Shown here: positions 1 through 6,419 of the stretch, piece by piece
Layout: every line of letters starts with the position of its first letter
Position numbering within the stretch: position 1 is the first letter of the stretch
DNA from: Chloroflexota bacterium
GTDB taxonomy: Bacteria > Chloroflexota > Limnocylindria > QHBO01
Length of the DNA stretch: 9,307 nt
Assembly (NCBI GenBank): GCA_013697395.1
Contig: JACCWY010000548.1
Coordinates: forward strand, 1-9,307
Direction of reading: 5' to 3'
Notes under the pieces: model-generated
What the model saw: the letters and a program-made list of their open reading frames with translations, nothing else
What the model was told of the DNA's origin: nothing
Databases searched by the model: none
Program-made: the position numbers and the translations under genes

Positions 1-810
1 TGCCTCGCCGTGGCTGGCGCACAGTAGGCCCAAGGCCGGCAGTGGGCGCTTGGGACCTTCGCCGAGCTCAACGTGCACGCCGCGGTCGCTCTTGGGTACG
101 CCGCGTCTATGCGTTGCGACCGGCACCATGGTGGCCGACTGGCTGAGCTCGTGATGGGCCGCCATGCGGAGCGGTAGCGGGCGATCCAGCGGCGTGCTGA
201 AGGTCTTGAACGACGCGTCCGCCCAGTTCCGCTGGTCCTCAGTCTCGAATTCGTCGCCGTCGAAGACGAACCTCACCTCCACACCGCCGAGCGCGGCCTC
301 GAGCTCGGTGAAGGCGCGGATCAGCGGCTGCTCGGTGCCACCCACGATTGGCTGCGGAGCCACTCCAGTCGGGAAGGAGCCGTGCTGTTCCCCTCGCGCG
401 CCACGCGCCACGAATCGGCGGCCGCCGTAGCTGGCGTCGGCGTGGATCAGGTTCAGCCCGATCCGTGCGTAGGTGAACGCGCCCTCGGCTCTGCCGTCAA
501 TGCGGTAGGTGACTCGGCCGTCCGGCTCACCGCTGACCCATATCCGGCACCGGAACATCACCGGGTTGTGACGGAACTCGAGCTCGATCGTGGCGTCGAA
601 CGCATCGGCTCGTCGCCGAACTCGTTTCCGCACGGTGTGACCGGGGATCGTGTTCCAGGCCTCGTCGCGGACGGCAACGTAAAGCTGCTCCAAGATCTCG
701 GTGTCGCCGATCCGCACGTGGCGGAGGACCGCGTCGTCCAGCTCGAGCTCGACGGCCCCGGCACGCAAAGGCAGGGGCCGCGCTGGCCGCGCGGGTGACC
801 CGTTCCGCAC
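1..810 (-). CDS. D-apionate lactonase-like protein (ApnL family), N-terminal part, truncated by window edge
   Basis: Reading the minus strand in the frame whose codons fall on 1-3, 4-6 and so on, there is no stop from 861 to the left edge, giving at least 270 residues. The protein has an N-terminal beta-rich domain with segments RIGDTEIL (residues 33-40), VAVRDEAWNTIPG (45-57) and FETEDQRNWADASFKT (188-203). From memory these match the N-terminal beta domain of the D-apionate lactonase family, especially the E-x-E-D-Q-R-N-W-x-D-A-S-x-K-T block. ApnL opens D-apionolactone to D-apionate in D-apiose catabolism, but the family is broad and this member may act on another aldonolactone. The catalytic TIM-barrel domain lies beyond the edge. 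The start is uncertain: GTG at 810 gives a family-like N-terminus but has no clear ribosome site. In-frame TTG codons at 828 and 837, or a CTG at 846 just after AGGAG (856-852), are alternatives. It is divergent from the dehydrogenase across a shared operator. Confidence 0.7.
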   Translation of the reverse strand, partial: MRNGSPARPARPLPLRAGAVELELDDAVLRHVRIGDTEILEQLYVAVRDEAWNTIPGHTVRKRVRRRADAFDATIELEFRHNPVMFRCRIWVSGEPDGRVTYRIDGRAEGAFTYARIGLNLIHADASYGGRRFVARGARGEQHGSFPTGVAPQPIVGGTEQPLIRAFTELEAALGGVEVRFVFDGDEFETEDQRNWADASFKTFSTPLDRPLPLRMAAHHELSQSATMVPVATHRRGVPKSDRGVHVELGEGPKRPLPALGLLCASHGEA

Positions 811-866
811 CCACGATCGCGACGGCAATCCGCTCAAGTCGGCCAGATCATCTCCTGCCCTTCAGG

Positions 867-895
867 TTGACACCCGCCAGCCGAGACCATAGCAT
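867..895 (+). promoter_or_regulatory. Promoter of the dehydrogenase-VOC operon
   Basis: A perfect -35 box TTGACA (867-872), a 17-bp spacer and a -10 box TAGCAT (890-895, four of six consensus bases) form a sigma-70-type promoter. The predicted start of transcription near 902 falls inside the operator at 897-914. The same TTGACA plus downstream operator layout recurs before the other transcription units of the window. Confidence 0.75.
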
Positions 896-915
896 GTGGT
901 CGACCGGTAGACCAA
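886..915 (-). promoter_or_regulatory. Putative promoter for the ApnL-like gene (minus strand)
   Basis: On the minus strand there is an extended -10 box, TGC followed by TATGGT (894-886). An 18-bp spacer separates it from a weak -35, TTGGTC (915-910). Transcription would begin near 879. The -35 and spacer lie within the 18-bp operator at 897-914, so a bound repressor would block this promoter as well as the divergent one. The -35 match is poor, so this is inferred mainly from the -10 and the position. Confidence 0.4.
897..914. promoter_or_regulatory. Operator site 1 of the local GntR/FadR-type regulon
   Basis: The sequence TGGTCGACCGGTAGACCA is an inverted repeat with one mismatched pair, TGGTCKACC mirrored as GGTMGACCA. 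It can also be read as two tandem 8-bp units, GGTCGACC and GGTAGACC. The identical 18-mer occurs at 3440-3457 and close variants at 3330-3347 and 7452-7477, all next to promoters. FadR-family proteins generally bind TGGT...ACCA dyads, so the regulator at 2541-3293 is the likely ligand. The site covers the start of the plus-strand transcript and the -35 and spacer of the minus-strand promoter. Confidence 0.8.
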
Positions 916-956
916 TGCCAAAGGGCAGCCACTCGACGATCGCTGAGGAGCCACAG

Positions 957-1979
957 ATGAAACAGGCGGTCACGGTTGCCCCAAGGTCGATTGAGATCCA
1001 TGACGCGCCCGAGACGGAGCAGCTTGCCGACGGTCAGGCTCTCCTCGCCATCGTTGCGGTCGGCCTGTGCGGATCGGATCTCGAGATGTACAAGGGCACC
1101 GATCCCATCTCTCGCTTTCCGTGCCGTCAGGGGCACGAGTTCTCGGGGCGCATCCTGGCGCTGCACGACGGCTATGACGGTGAGGTGCGCGTCCGTGATC
1201 TGGTGGCGGTTGAGCCGCTCCTCCCGTGCGGCTCGTGCATCGCATGCCGGAGGGGACATCCCAACTGCTGTGTGAACCTCCGCGTCGCGGGCGGTCAGAT
1301 CGACGGAGCCCTGATCGAGCGGTTCATCATGCCGGTCCGCAACCTCTACCGCGCCGACGACCTCACCCCTGAGGCCGCGGCCTTCGCTGAGCCGGTATCC
1401 ATCGGCTTGCAGATGGTGAATCGCAGCGGCGTCGTGGCGGGGGATCGGGCGGTGGTGCTCGGCGCCGGGCCAATCGGGCAGGCGGTCATCCTGGCCGGCC
1501 GAGACCGCGGTGCTCGGCTGCTTGCCGTCGATCGGATCGCTCAGCGCCTGGAGCTGGCGCGCGCCACGGGCGCGGAGATGACGGTGGACGCCGCCCGCGA
1601 GGATGTCGCCGCCATGGTCGGCGCCTGGACCGATGGCGAGGGGCCGGTGGTGGTCTACGAGGCGACCGGCGCCACGGCGGTCATGCGACAGGCTATCGAG
1701 CTGGCAGCCCACTCCGGAACCGTGGTCATCGCCGGCACCCCCACCGACGAGCTCTCGTTCCCTGCCATGTGGCTGGTGCGGAAAGAACTGAACATCCTCG
1801 GCTCGCGGAACAATGCGGGCGTCTATGGCGAGGCGGTGAGGATCGTGCGGGAGAACCAGGCGGCGGTGCATCGCATCGTCACCCATCGCTATCCCCTGCA
1901 TCAGGTCCAGGACGCGATGGAGTTCGCCATTGCCAACCCGGCGAAGACCGGCAAGGTCATGATCACGATCGGGCAGTGA
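957..1979 (+). CDS. Zinc-dependent medium-chain dehydrogenase (sorbitol/threonine dehydrogenase-like)
   Basis: This 340-residue NAD(P)-dependent MDR-family dehydrogenase probably oxidises a sugar, polyol or sugar acid. Visible features are catalytic-zinc ligands C38 and the H60-E61 pair, a structural-zinc cluster C91, C94, C97, C105 with standard spacing, E145 in AEPVSIG, the Rossmann motif GAGPIG (169-174), and D192 at the end of the second beta strand, which favours NAD over NADP. Length and domain order are normal for the family. The ATG at 957 is chosen because GAGGAG lies at 945-950 and the promoter and operator (867-914) sit just upstream; the longer reading from 795 would place them inside the gene. 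The VOC gene follows after 28 bp, probably in the same transcript. Next to a lactonase-like gene, a sugar 1-dehydrogenase making a lactone is a plausible role, but this is inference. L-idonate or galactitol-phosphate-type dehydrogenase activity is equally compatible. Confidence 0.9.
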   Translation: MKQAVTVAPRSIEIHDAPETEQLADGQALLAIVAVGLCGSDLEMYKGTDPISRFPCRQGHEFSGRILALHDGYDGEVRVRDLVAVEPLLPCGSCIACRRGHPNCCVNLRVAGGQIDGALIERFIMPVRNLYRADDLTPEAAAFAEPVSIGLQMVNRSGVVAGDRAVVLGAGPIGQAVILAGRDRGARLLAVDRIAQRLELARATGAEMTVDAAREDVAAMVGAWTDGEGPVVVYEATGATAVMRQAIELAAHSGTVVIAGTPTDELSFPAMWLVRKELNILGSRNNAGVYGEAVRIVRENQAAVHRIVTHRYPLHQVQDAMEFAIANPAKTGKVMITIGQ

Positions 1980-2007
1980 TCCCGCGAGCCGGGCAGAGGT
2001 GAACCAC

Positions 2008-2478
2008 ATGGCGCCCAGGGAGCCACTGGCTCAACGCATCGATCACATCGGCATCGTGGTCCACGACGCCGATGCAGCGGCCGCCTACTATCGCGACACC
2101 TTCGGATTGCAGCCGGGCGCCGACGTCGTGCTGCCCGATGGCTCGGCTCGGCTCGTCTACCTGGAAGCTGGCGACACCACGCTGCAGCTCGTTCAGCCCT
2201 TGCGTGCCGGTCCGGCTGCCGACCATCTGGCGGCCCGCGGCGAGGGTCTGCACCACGTCTGCTTCGCCGTGAGCGATCTGCGCCACGCGCTCGCCTCGCT
2301 TCCCAACGAGCCGGATGCCGTCGTGTCGCCGGGCGGTAGGGGGCTGCACGTGTCGTTCATTGGGGCCAGGCCCAACGGTGTCACCATCGAGCTCACCGGC
2401 CCAACCACTGAGGCGGTACCCGGCGATGAGACACCGGCCGCACCCGAGGTCGCCTGGGACTCCGGTCATCCGGGCTGA
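2008..2478 (+). CDS. VOC-superfamily protein, methylmalonyl-CoA epimerase-like
   Basis: This 156-residue protein has the paired beta-alpha-beta-beta-beta modules of the vicinal-oxygen-chelate fold. The pattern is close to methylmalonyl-CoA epimerase: RIDHIGIVV at the start (H13), LQLVQPL (Q60), GEGLHHV (H82/H83) and GVTIELT (E128). These positions correspond to the divalent-metal site. The final 25 residues are a low-complexity tail. ATG 2008 is preferred over GTG 1999 because AGGTGA (1997-2002) sits five bases upstream of it. The gene is second in the operon after the dehydrogenase. No mutase, carboxylase or other propionate-pathway gene is in view, so it may instead epimerise or isomerise a sugar-derived keto acid or act as a dioxygenase or lyase. 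Fold assignment is firm; the reaction is not. Confidence 0.85.
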   Translation: MAPREPLAQRIDHIGIVVHDADAAAAYYRDTFGLQPGADVVLPDGSARLVYLEAGDTTLQLVQPLRAGPAADHLAARGEGLHHVCFAVSDLRHALASLPNEPDAVVSPGGRGLHVSFIGARPNGVTIELTGPTTEAVPGDETPAAPEVAWDSGHPG

Positions 2479-2540
2479 CGCACCCACACAGGCGCCCGGC
2501 GTTCGGAGGGTGTCAGGCGACCCGTAAGACCCGCCCTGCG

Positions 2541-3293
2541 TCAATTGATGTCGGCGGGGAGGGTCACCGCCTTGGCTTCGGCGGCCTCCGCGGTGGTATC
2601 CCGGAGCCGGCGTTCGGCACGCTCCATATGGCGGACCATCGCCTCGCGTGAAGCGGCCACGTCGCCGGCCTCGATGGCTTCCAAGATCGCCACGTGATCG
2701 TCATAGGACGGCCGGTAATCGCTTGCCGCGTGCATGACCCGGGAGATCCAGACCTGGAGCAGGGTACGGATCCCCGACATGATGCTGTGGAGCGTGCCGT
2801 TGCCGGACGCCTCGGCCACGCGCAGGTGGAAGGCGACATCGGCGGCTACGAAGCGGTCGGCATCGCCCATGGCTTGGTGCATCTCGTCGAGGTGGGTCCG
2901 CAGATCGCGGAGCGCGCTTTCGTCCCTGCGTTCGGCGGCGAGGCCGGCCACGAGGATCTCCAGGTGCTCGCGCGCCTCGATCAAGTCATCGACCCGCTTT
3001 TCGCCAAGCAGCAGGCCCCACTCAATAACCTGCGGCAGCAGCTCTGAGTCGGCCCGCTTCAGGTAGGTCCCGTCGCCTTGCCGCACCTCGACCAGGCCAA
3101 GCAACGTCAGCGATTTCAGCGCCTCGCGCACGACGGATCGCCCCACCCCGAGCGTCGCGGCCAGCTGGCGCTCGGAAGGGATCCGCTCGCCGGGCTGGAC
3201 GTGGCCGGCCAGCAAGTACTCCAACAGGCGTCGCGTGATCTCGGTGGAGATCGTCTCCCGGCTGGATAGATCGATAGGCTCTAACGACGCCAT
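2541..3293 (-). CDS. GntR-family transcriptional regulator, FadR subfamily (FCD domain)
   Basis: A 250-residue regulator with an N-terminal winged helix-turn-helix (about residues 14-80), including PGERIPSERQLA, the recognition-helix segment GVGRSVVREALKSL and the wing VRQGDGTYL. A C-terminal all-helical FCD domain (about 100-230) follows. The FCD metal-site pattern is present: D152, H156, H200 and H222. Such proteins usually repress sugar-acid or organic-acid operons and release DNA on binding a pathway intermediate. The ATG at 3293 is chosen although its GGAG is only two bases away. The in-frame TTG at 3383 would put the gene's own promoter (3350-3379) and an operator (3330-3347) inside the coding region, and 3293 leaves the usual short arm before the wHTH. 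The gene is divergent from the transaldolase operon and convergent with the VOC gene. Operators at its own promoter suggest autoregulation. Confidence 0.92.
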   Translation of the reverse strand: MASLEPIDLSSRETISTEITRRLLEYLLAGHVQPGERIPSERQLAATLGVGRSVVREALKSLTLLGLVEVRQGDGTYLKRADSELLPQVIEWGLLLGEKRVDDLIEAREHLEILVAGLAAERRDESALRDLRTHLDEMHQAMGDADRFVAADVAFHLRVAEASGNGTLHSIMSGIRTLLQVWISRVMHAASDYRPSYDDHVAILEAIEAGDVAASREAMVRHMERAERRLRDTTAEAAEAKAVTLPADIN

Positions 3294-3329
3294 GTCTCCA
3301 ACACCATTTCTTCGCGCCGGCGTGGCTAT

Positions 3330-3347
3330 TGGCTCACCGGTCGACCA
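3330..3347. promoter_or_regulatory. Operator site 2 (autoregulatory, before the FadR-type gene)
   Basis: Read on the minus strand this is TGGTCGACCGGTGAGCCA, which differs from operator 1 at three positions in one half-site. It begins two bases after the -10 of the minus-strand promoter at 3350-3379. The weaker match would fit looser autoregulation of the regulator. Confidence 0.65.
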
Positions 3348-3349
3348 CG

Positions 3350-3379
3350 ACCGTAACTCGTCCTCTGCATCCGTGTCAA
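3350..3379 (-). promoter_or_regulatory. Promoter of the FadR-type regulator
   Basis: On the minus strand an exact TTGACA (3379-3374) is followed by an 18-bp spacer and TACGGT (3355-3350), a weak -10. Transcription would start near 3343, within operator site 2, leaving a leader of about 50 bases before the ATG at 3293. Its -35 faces away from that of the transaldolase operon, 27 bp off. Confidence 0.55.
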
Positions 3380-3406
3380 ACAACGCGACGAGGCCCGCCC
3401 GTCAGT

Positions 3407-3435
3407 TTGACATCTAGTTTGCAGCCGCGTAGTGT
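3407..3435 (+). promoter_or_regulatory. Promoter of the transaldolase operon
   Basis: An exact TTGACA -35 (3407-3412), a 17-bp spacer and TAGTGT as a weak -10 (3430-3435). The predicted transcription start near 3442 lies in operator site 3. The weak -10 is supported by the same spacing and the same downstream operator seen at the other promoters. Confidence 0.65.
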
Positions 3436-3439
3436 GGGC

Positions 3440-3457
3440 TGGTCGACCGGTAGACCA
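3440..3457. promoter_or_regulatory. Operator site 3 (before the transaldolase operon)
   Basis: TGGTCGACCGGTAGACCA, identical over 18 bp to site 1 at 897-914. It starts four bases after the -10 and ends just before the first possible ATG of the transaldolase gene. A bound repressor would cover the transcription start. Confidence 0.8.
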
Positions 3458-3477
3458 ATATGGGACCGATGGAGACG

Positions 3478-4539
3478 ATGACCGATACCTATTTCAGCCG
3501 CGTCGCCGCCCAGACCGGGACGCGTTTCTGGGTGAACAATCCGACCGCCCAGGAGCTCGAGCTAGCGCTCACCAACGGAGCTGCCGGCTGCACGACCAAC
3601 CCGGCCTACGGTGGCAATCTCGCGAAACGGGCCCCCGATGAGATCCGATCGATCGTGATGGAGTGTCTATCAATCAGCGGTGACGATCGCGTGGTGGCCG
3701 ACCACGTCCAGGAACGCCTGGTCGCCCGCATCGCTGAGCGCTTGGCCCCGCTCCACGCAGCGTCCCAGGGTCGCGCCGGTTTCGTCTCGATCCAGGGCTC
3801 GCCGGAGACCGACATGGACACGGAGACCATCCTCGAGGAAGCACAAGCCGGACGGCGCATCGGCCCCAACGTCGCCCCGAAGATCCCGGCCACCGCACCG
3901 GGGCTCAAGGCGGTCGATGCGCTCGTCGCCGAGGACTCACCGATCATCGTGACGGAGGTGTTCAGCCTCGCCCAGCTGATCGAAACCTGCGAGCGCTGGC
4001 TGGCCGCCGCCAACGCGGCCGGCGTGCGGCCGCCCTTCTACGTCAGCCCGATCACCGGGATCCTCGGCGACCACCTCAAGAAGGTGGCTGCGCGGGACGG
4101 GATCGACGTTCCGGCCCAGGCCATGGAGTTGGCCGGCGTGGTCCTGGCGCGGCGCTGCTTCGAGGTCGTCGTCGAGCGGGCATACCCGGTGACGCTGCTG
4201 TTTGGCGGTGCCCGAACGCAGGTCGACTTCACCGCGCTCGTGGGGGGTGGTATGGCCGCCACCATTAATTGGAGCACGGCCGAAGAGCTGTTGGAGCTGG
4301 AGGTTGACCCCGCGAAGGTCGAGACCATTCGCGAGGCCCCAGACCCAGAGGTCGCAGAGCTTCTGTCCCGCTCGTTCGAGGACGTGCGGCGGGCTCTCGA
4401 CCCCGAAGCACTCCCCGAGGACGAGTTTGCGAATTTCGGCCCAGTGCAGCATTTCCGCGACGCGTTTCTGGCGGGCTGGAACGGCGTGTTGAGCTTGATC
4501 GCCGACGCGCGCGTAGAGGCGATCGTCGCCGCCGGCTGA
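3478..4539 (+). CDS. Transaldolase/fructose-6-phosphate aldolase-family protein with Asp-to-Asn change
   Basis: A 353-residue class I aldolase-type TIM barrel. The signature CTTNP is at 38-42, the Schiff-base lysine is K135 in APKIPATAPGLKA, and Q106 and T159 fall where fructose-6-phosphate aldolase has its active-site Gln and Thr. The first-strand catalytic aspartate (YLDTSD in the aldolase, ADT in transaldolase B) is replaced by asparagine in FWVNNPT (N20). The length is nearer transaldolase than the short (about 220-residue) aldolases because of a C-terminal extension of about 80 residues. ATG 3478 has GGAG three bases upstream; ATGs at 3460 and 3469 are in frame with no ribosome site, so up to six more residues are possible. 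It is first gene of an operon under operator 3. The likely role is aldol cleavage or transfer on a sugar-derived ketose in the cytoplasm; the substrate is unknown. Confidence 0.87.
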   Translation: MTDTYFSRVAAQTGTRFWVNNPTAQELELALTNGAAGCTTNPAYGGNLAKRAPDEIRSIVMECLSISGDDRVVADHVQERLVARIAERLAPLHAASQGRAGFVSIQGSPETDMDTETILEEAQAGRRIGPNVAPKIPATAPGLKAVDALVAEDSPIIVTEVFSLAQLIETCERWLAAANAAGVRPPFYVSPITGILGDHLKKVAARDGIDVPAQAMELAGVVLARRCFEVVVERAYPVTLLFGGARTQVDFTALVGGGMAATINWSTAEELLELEVDPAKVETIREAPDPEVAELLSRSFEDVRRALDPEALPEDEFANFGPVQHFRDAFLAGWNGVLSLIADARVEAIVAAG

Positions 4540-4540
4540 C

Positions 4541-4556
4541 CACGGCACACGCCGTG
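4541..4556 (+). other. Small perfect RNA hairpin after the transaldolase stop
   Basis: CACGGC (4541-4546) and GCCGTG (4551-4556) form a perfect 6-bp stem with the loop ACAC, one base after the TGA. No T-tract follows, so it is unlikely to end transcription. It may protect the 3' end of a processed upstream message or tune expression between the first and second genes of the operon. Confidence 0.4.
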
Positions 4557-4616
4557 CGTCCGAACGCGATTGACCACGCCCGCTGGGCCGGAGAGCGAAA
4601 GAATGAGGGCGTTCCT

Positions 4617-5555
4617 GTGAGAGTTGCCATCGTTGGCGCTGGTCAGATGGGCAGCATCTATGGCGGTGCCGCCCACGACAACGGCCATGGGGTGTTGTTC
4701 ATTGACTCCAACCAGGACCTGGTGGACCGGATCAATGCCGACGGTCTCAGGATCGACCGCCAGAACGGCCATACCGAGGTCTACCGCGTCCCCGCGACCG
4801 CGGCTCCAGCATCCGTGGAAGCGGTCATGGACCTGGTCCTGATCCAGGTGAAGGGATGGGCTACTGCGGCGGCGGCCGCGAATGTGAAGCCCGTCGTCGG
4901 GCCCGAGACCATCATCCTCACCCTGCAGAATGGCCTCGGCAACGAGGAGGTCCTGCGCGCGTCGTTTCCGAAGAATCCGATCCTGATCGGGATGAGCGTG
5001 CACACCGTCATCACCTTGAATCTGGGCCACTATCACCACACCGGGGTGCGCGACACCGCCCTCGGGCCTACCGACTCAGCAACCCTGGCCCACGCCGAGA
5101 AGGTGGCGTCGGTCTTCGATCGCGACGGTTTCGCGACCCACGTCTACCCCGAACGCGAGATCCGGACGCAGCAGTGGGCGAAGTTCGTGCTCAACTGTGG
5201 CTCGCTGTCGACCATGGCGCTGACCCGACTGCCCACCGCCGTCGCGTCCGAGCAGACACTGGTCTTCGAGCACATGGACAACCTCACTCGTGAGACGTGC
5301 CTGATCGCCAAGGCCGCGGGCATCGAGCTCGATCCGGAGGAGCGCGTGGCGTTTCATCACGAACTGTTCAGAACGGCCGGCGGTCGGGCGTCGATGCTCG
5401 GCGACGTGCTCGCCAAGCAGCGCACCGAGATCGACACGATCAATGGCGCCGCCGTCATGTACGCCGAGAAGTACGGCGTCCCGGCCCCGCTCAACCGAGC
5501 GATGATCGCCCTGGTCAAAGGCCTCGAGAAGGCCATCGAGATAGGTGAGGCATGA
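4617..5555 (+). CDS. Ketopantoate reductase-family (ApbA/PanE) dehydrogenase
   Basis: A 312-residue protein with an N-terminal Rossmann domain (GAGQMG, 7-12), VKG with K79, QNG with N105, and the C-terminal helical domain carrying the catalytic lysine K189 and N193 (AKFVLN). The substrate-binding SM (259-260) and E271 in TEID are also present. Family members reduce 2-oxo acids with NADPH, the type enzyme converting ketopantoate to pantoate. GTG 4617 is chosen because GAGGG (4605-4609) lies seven bases upstream and the Rossmann strand begins directly. The reading from GTG 4554 would start within the hairpin. It overlaps the next gene by four bases (ATGA), so the two are translationally coupled. 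Sited in a sugar-acid operon without pantothenate genes, it probably works on a branched or sugar-derived 2-hydroxy/2-oxo acid rather than in coenzyme A synthesis. Confidence 0.9.
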   Translation: MRVAIVGAGQMGSIYGGAAHDNGHGVLFIDSNQDLVDRINADGLRIDRQNGHTEVYRVPATAAPASVEAVMDLVLIQVKGWATAAAAANVKPVVGPETIILTLQNGLGNEEVLRASFPKNPILIGMSVHTVITLNLGHYHHTGVRDTALGPTDSATLAHAEKVASVFDRDGFATHVYPEREIRTQQWAKFVLNCGSLSTMALTRLPTAVASEQTLVFEHMDNLTRETCLIAKAAGIELDPEERVAFHHELFRTAGGRASMLGDVLAKQRTEIDTINGAAVMYAEKYGVPAPLNRAMIALVKGLEKAIEIGEA

Positions 5556-6403
5556 GCACCACACTTCGATTCTTGGGCGCCTCGGGCTACGAGGTGGTAG
5601 GCCCCACCTTCCGCCTACTGCTGGAGCCATACCTGACCGGCAATCCGGTGGCGCCATGTGGCGCCGAGGACCTGGAGCCACCCGACGCAATCCTCGTCTC
5701 GCATGCCGCCTGGGACCACAGCCTGGATGCGGCCGGGATCGCCATCCGGACCGGCGCCCCGGTCATCTGCCCCAATGACGTGGCCGAAATGCTCCTGGAG
5801 GCCGGCGTACCAGCTGAGCAAGTCCGCCCCTCGATCTGGGGCGTGTGCTACGCGTTCGGCGACGTCGTGGTGCGCCCGGTCGAGTGCCACCATTGGTCAG
5901 CGGCCACGCTGAAGGACGGCCGGATTGTGACCGGAGTGCCGCTCTCGTTCATCGTCGAGACTGAACCCGGCGTGCGCCTCTATCACTTCGGGGACACCAC
6001 CATCTTTCCGGGCATGCGGATGCTCGGCGAGCTGTACACGCCGACGGTCGGCATCCTGGGCTGCGCGCAGACCGACGGCTTGCCTGATCCCGGTGCCGGG
6101 TCGGTGCTGACCGGCGAGATGACCCCCGACGAGGCGGCCCGGGCAGCCGAGTGGCTTGGCGTGCGACAGGTGGTGGCGACGCACTACATGCACCCTGGGC
6201 CGGAGGTCGCCGAGCTCGCGCGACGGGTCCCCGTCTACGACTCGACCGGACAGCGGACAGTGCATGCGCTGCAGGGCGGGGAGGAGCTGACGATTGAGCC
6301 GGTCCCCGGCGACTACCCATCGCTGACCTGGGGACGCACGTCGCCGGAGTGGGATCACTCCTACCGGCCCCAGCTCACGTCCGGGCCGATCCCGACCAAG
6401 TAG
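5552..6403 (+). CDS. UlaG-like metallo-beta-lactamase-fold hydrolase with altered HxHxDH motif
   Basis: A 283-residue protein of the metallo-beta-lactamase fold, most like the UlaG/COG2220 group, which includes L-ascorbate-6-phosphate lactonase. The metal-binding loop reads HAAWDH (51-56), so the second histidine of HxHxDH is alanine (A53). Other expected ligands are present: D55, H56, H113/H114 in ECHHW, D148 in HFGDTTIF and H211 in VATHYMHPG. The block ending in that histidine, preceded by LTGEMTPDEAARAAEWL, is typical of the group. The start ATG overlaps the upstream stop codon, with GGTGAGG immediately before it, so it is translated with the PanE-like gene. A lactonase or phosphoesterase role in the pathway is plausible. 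With one ligand missing it may bind a single metal ion or use a different mechanism. Confidence 0.85.
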   Translation: MSTTLRFLGASGYEVVGPTFRLLLEPYLTGNPVAPCGAEDLEPPDAILVSHAAWDHSLDAAGIAIRTGAPVICPNDVAEMLLEAGVPAEQVRPSIWGVCYAFGDVVVRPVECHHWSAATLKDGRIVTGVPLSFIVETEPGVRLYHFGDTTIFPGMRMLGELYTPTVGILGCAQTDGLPDPGAGSVLTGEMTPDEAARAAEWLGVRQVVATHYMHPGPEVAELARRVPVYDSTGQRTVHALQGGEELTIEPVPGDYPSLTWGRTSPEWDHSYRPQLTSGPIPTK

Positions 6404-6419
6404 CAGAGGAGCACATCTG

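Noticed and set aside
382..798. Plus-strand 138-codon open frame and other short frames within 1-810
   Set aside because: They overlap the minus-strand frame that carries the conserved ApnL-like blocks and have no domain signal themselves.
795..956. Longer N-terminus for the dehydrogenase starting at ATG 795
   Set aside because: It would include the promoter and operator as coding sequence, overlaps the divergent gene, and adds 54 residues absent from the family; the ATG at 957 has a strong ribosome site.
834..2009. A 391-codon open frame on the minus strand opposite the dehydrogenase
   Set aside because: Composition is typical of a high-GC antisense shadow (many His, Arg, Asp), no recognisable motif, and it covers a clear zinc dehydrogenase with all its ligands on the plus strand.
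2479..2540. Possible terminator in the convergent gap between the VOC and regulator genes
   Set aside because: Only a six-pair stem with a loop of more than 20 bases and no T-tract could be drawn; nothing convincing in these 62 bp.
4038..5039. A 333-codon minus-strand open frame across the transaldolase and PanE-like genes
   Set aside because: It spans the boundary of two well-supported plus-strand genes and their hairpin, and shows no family motif.
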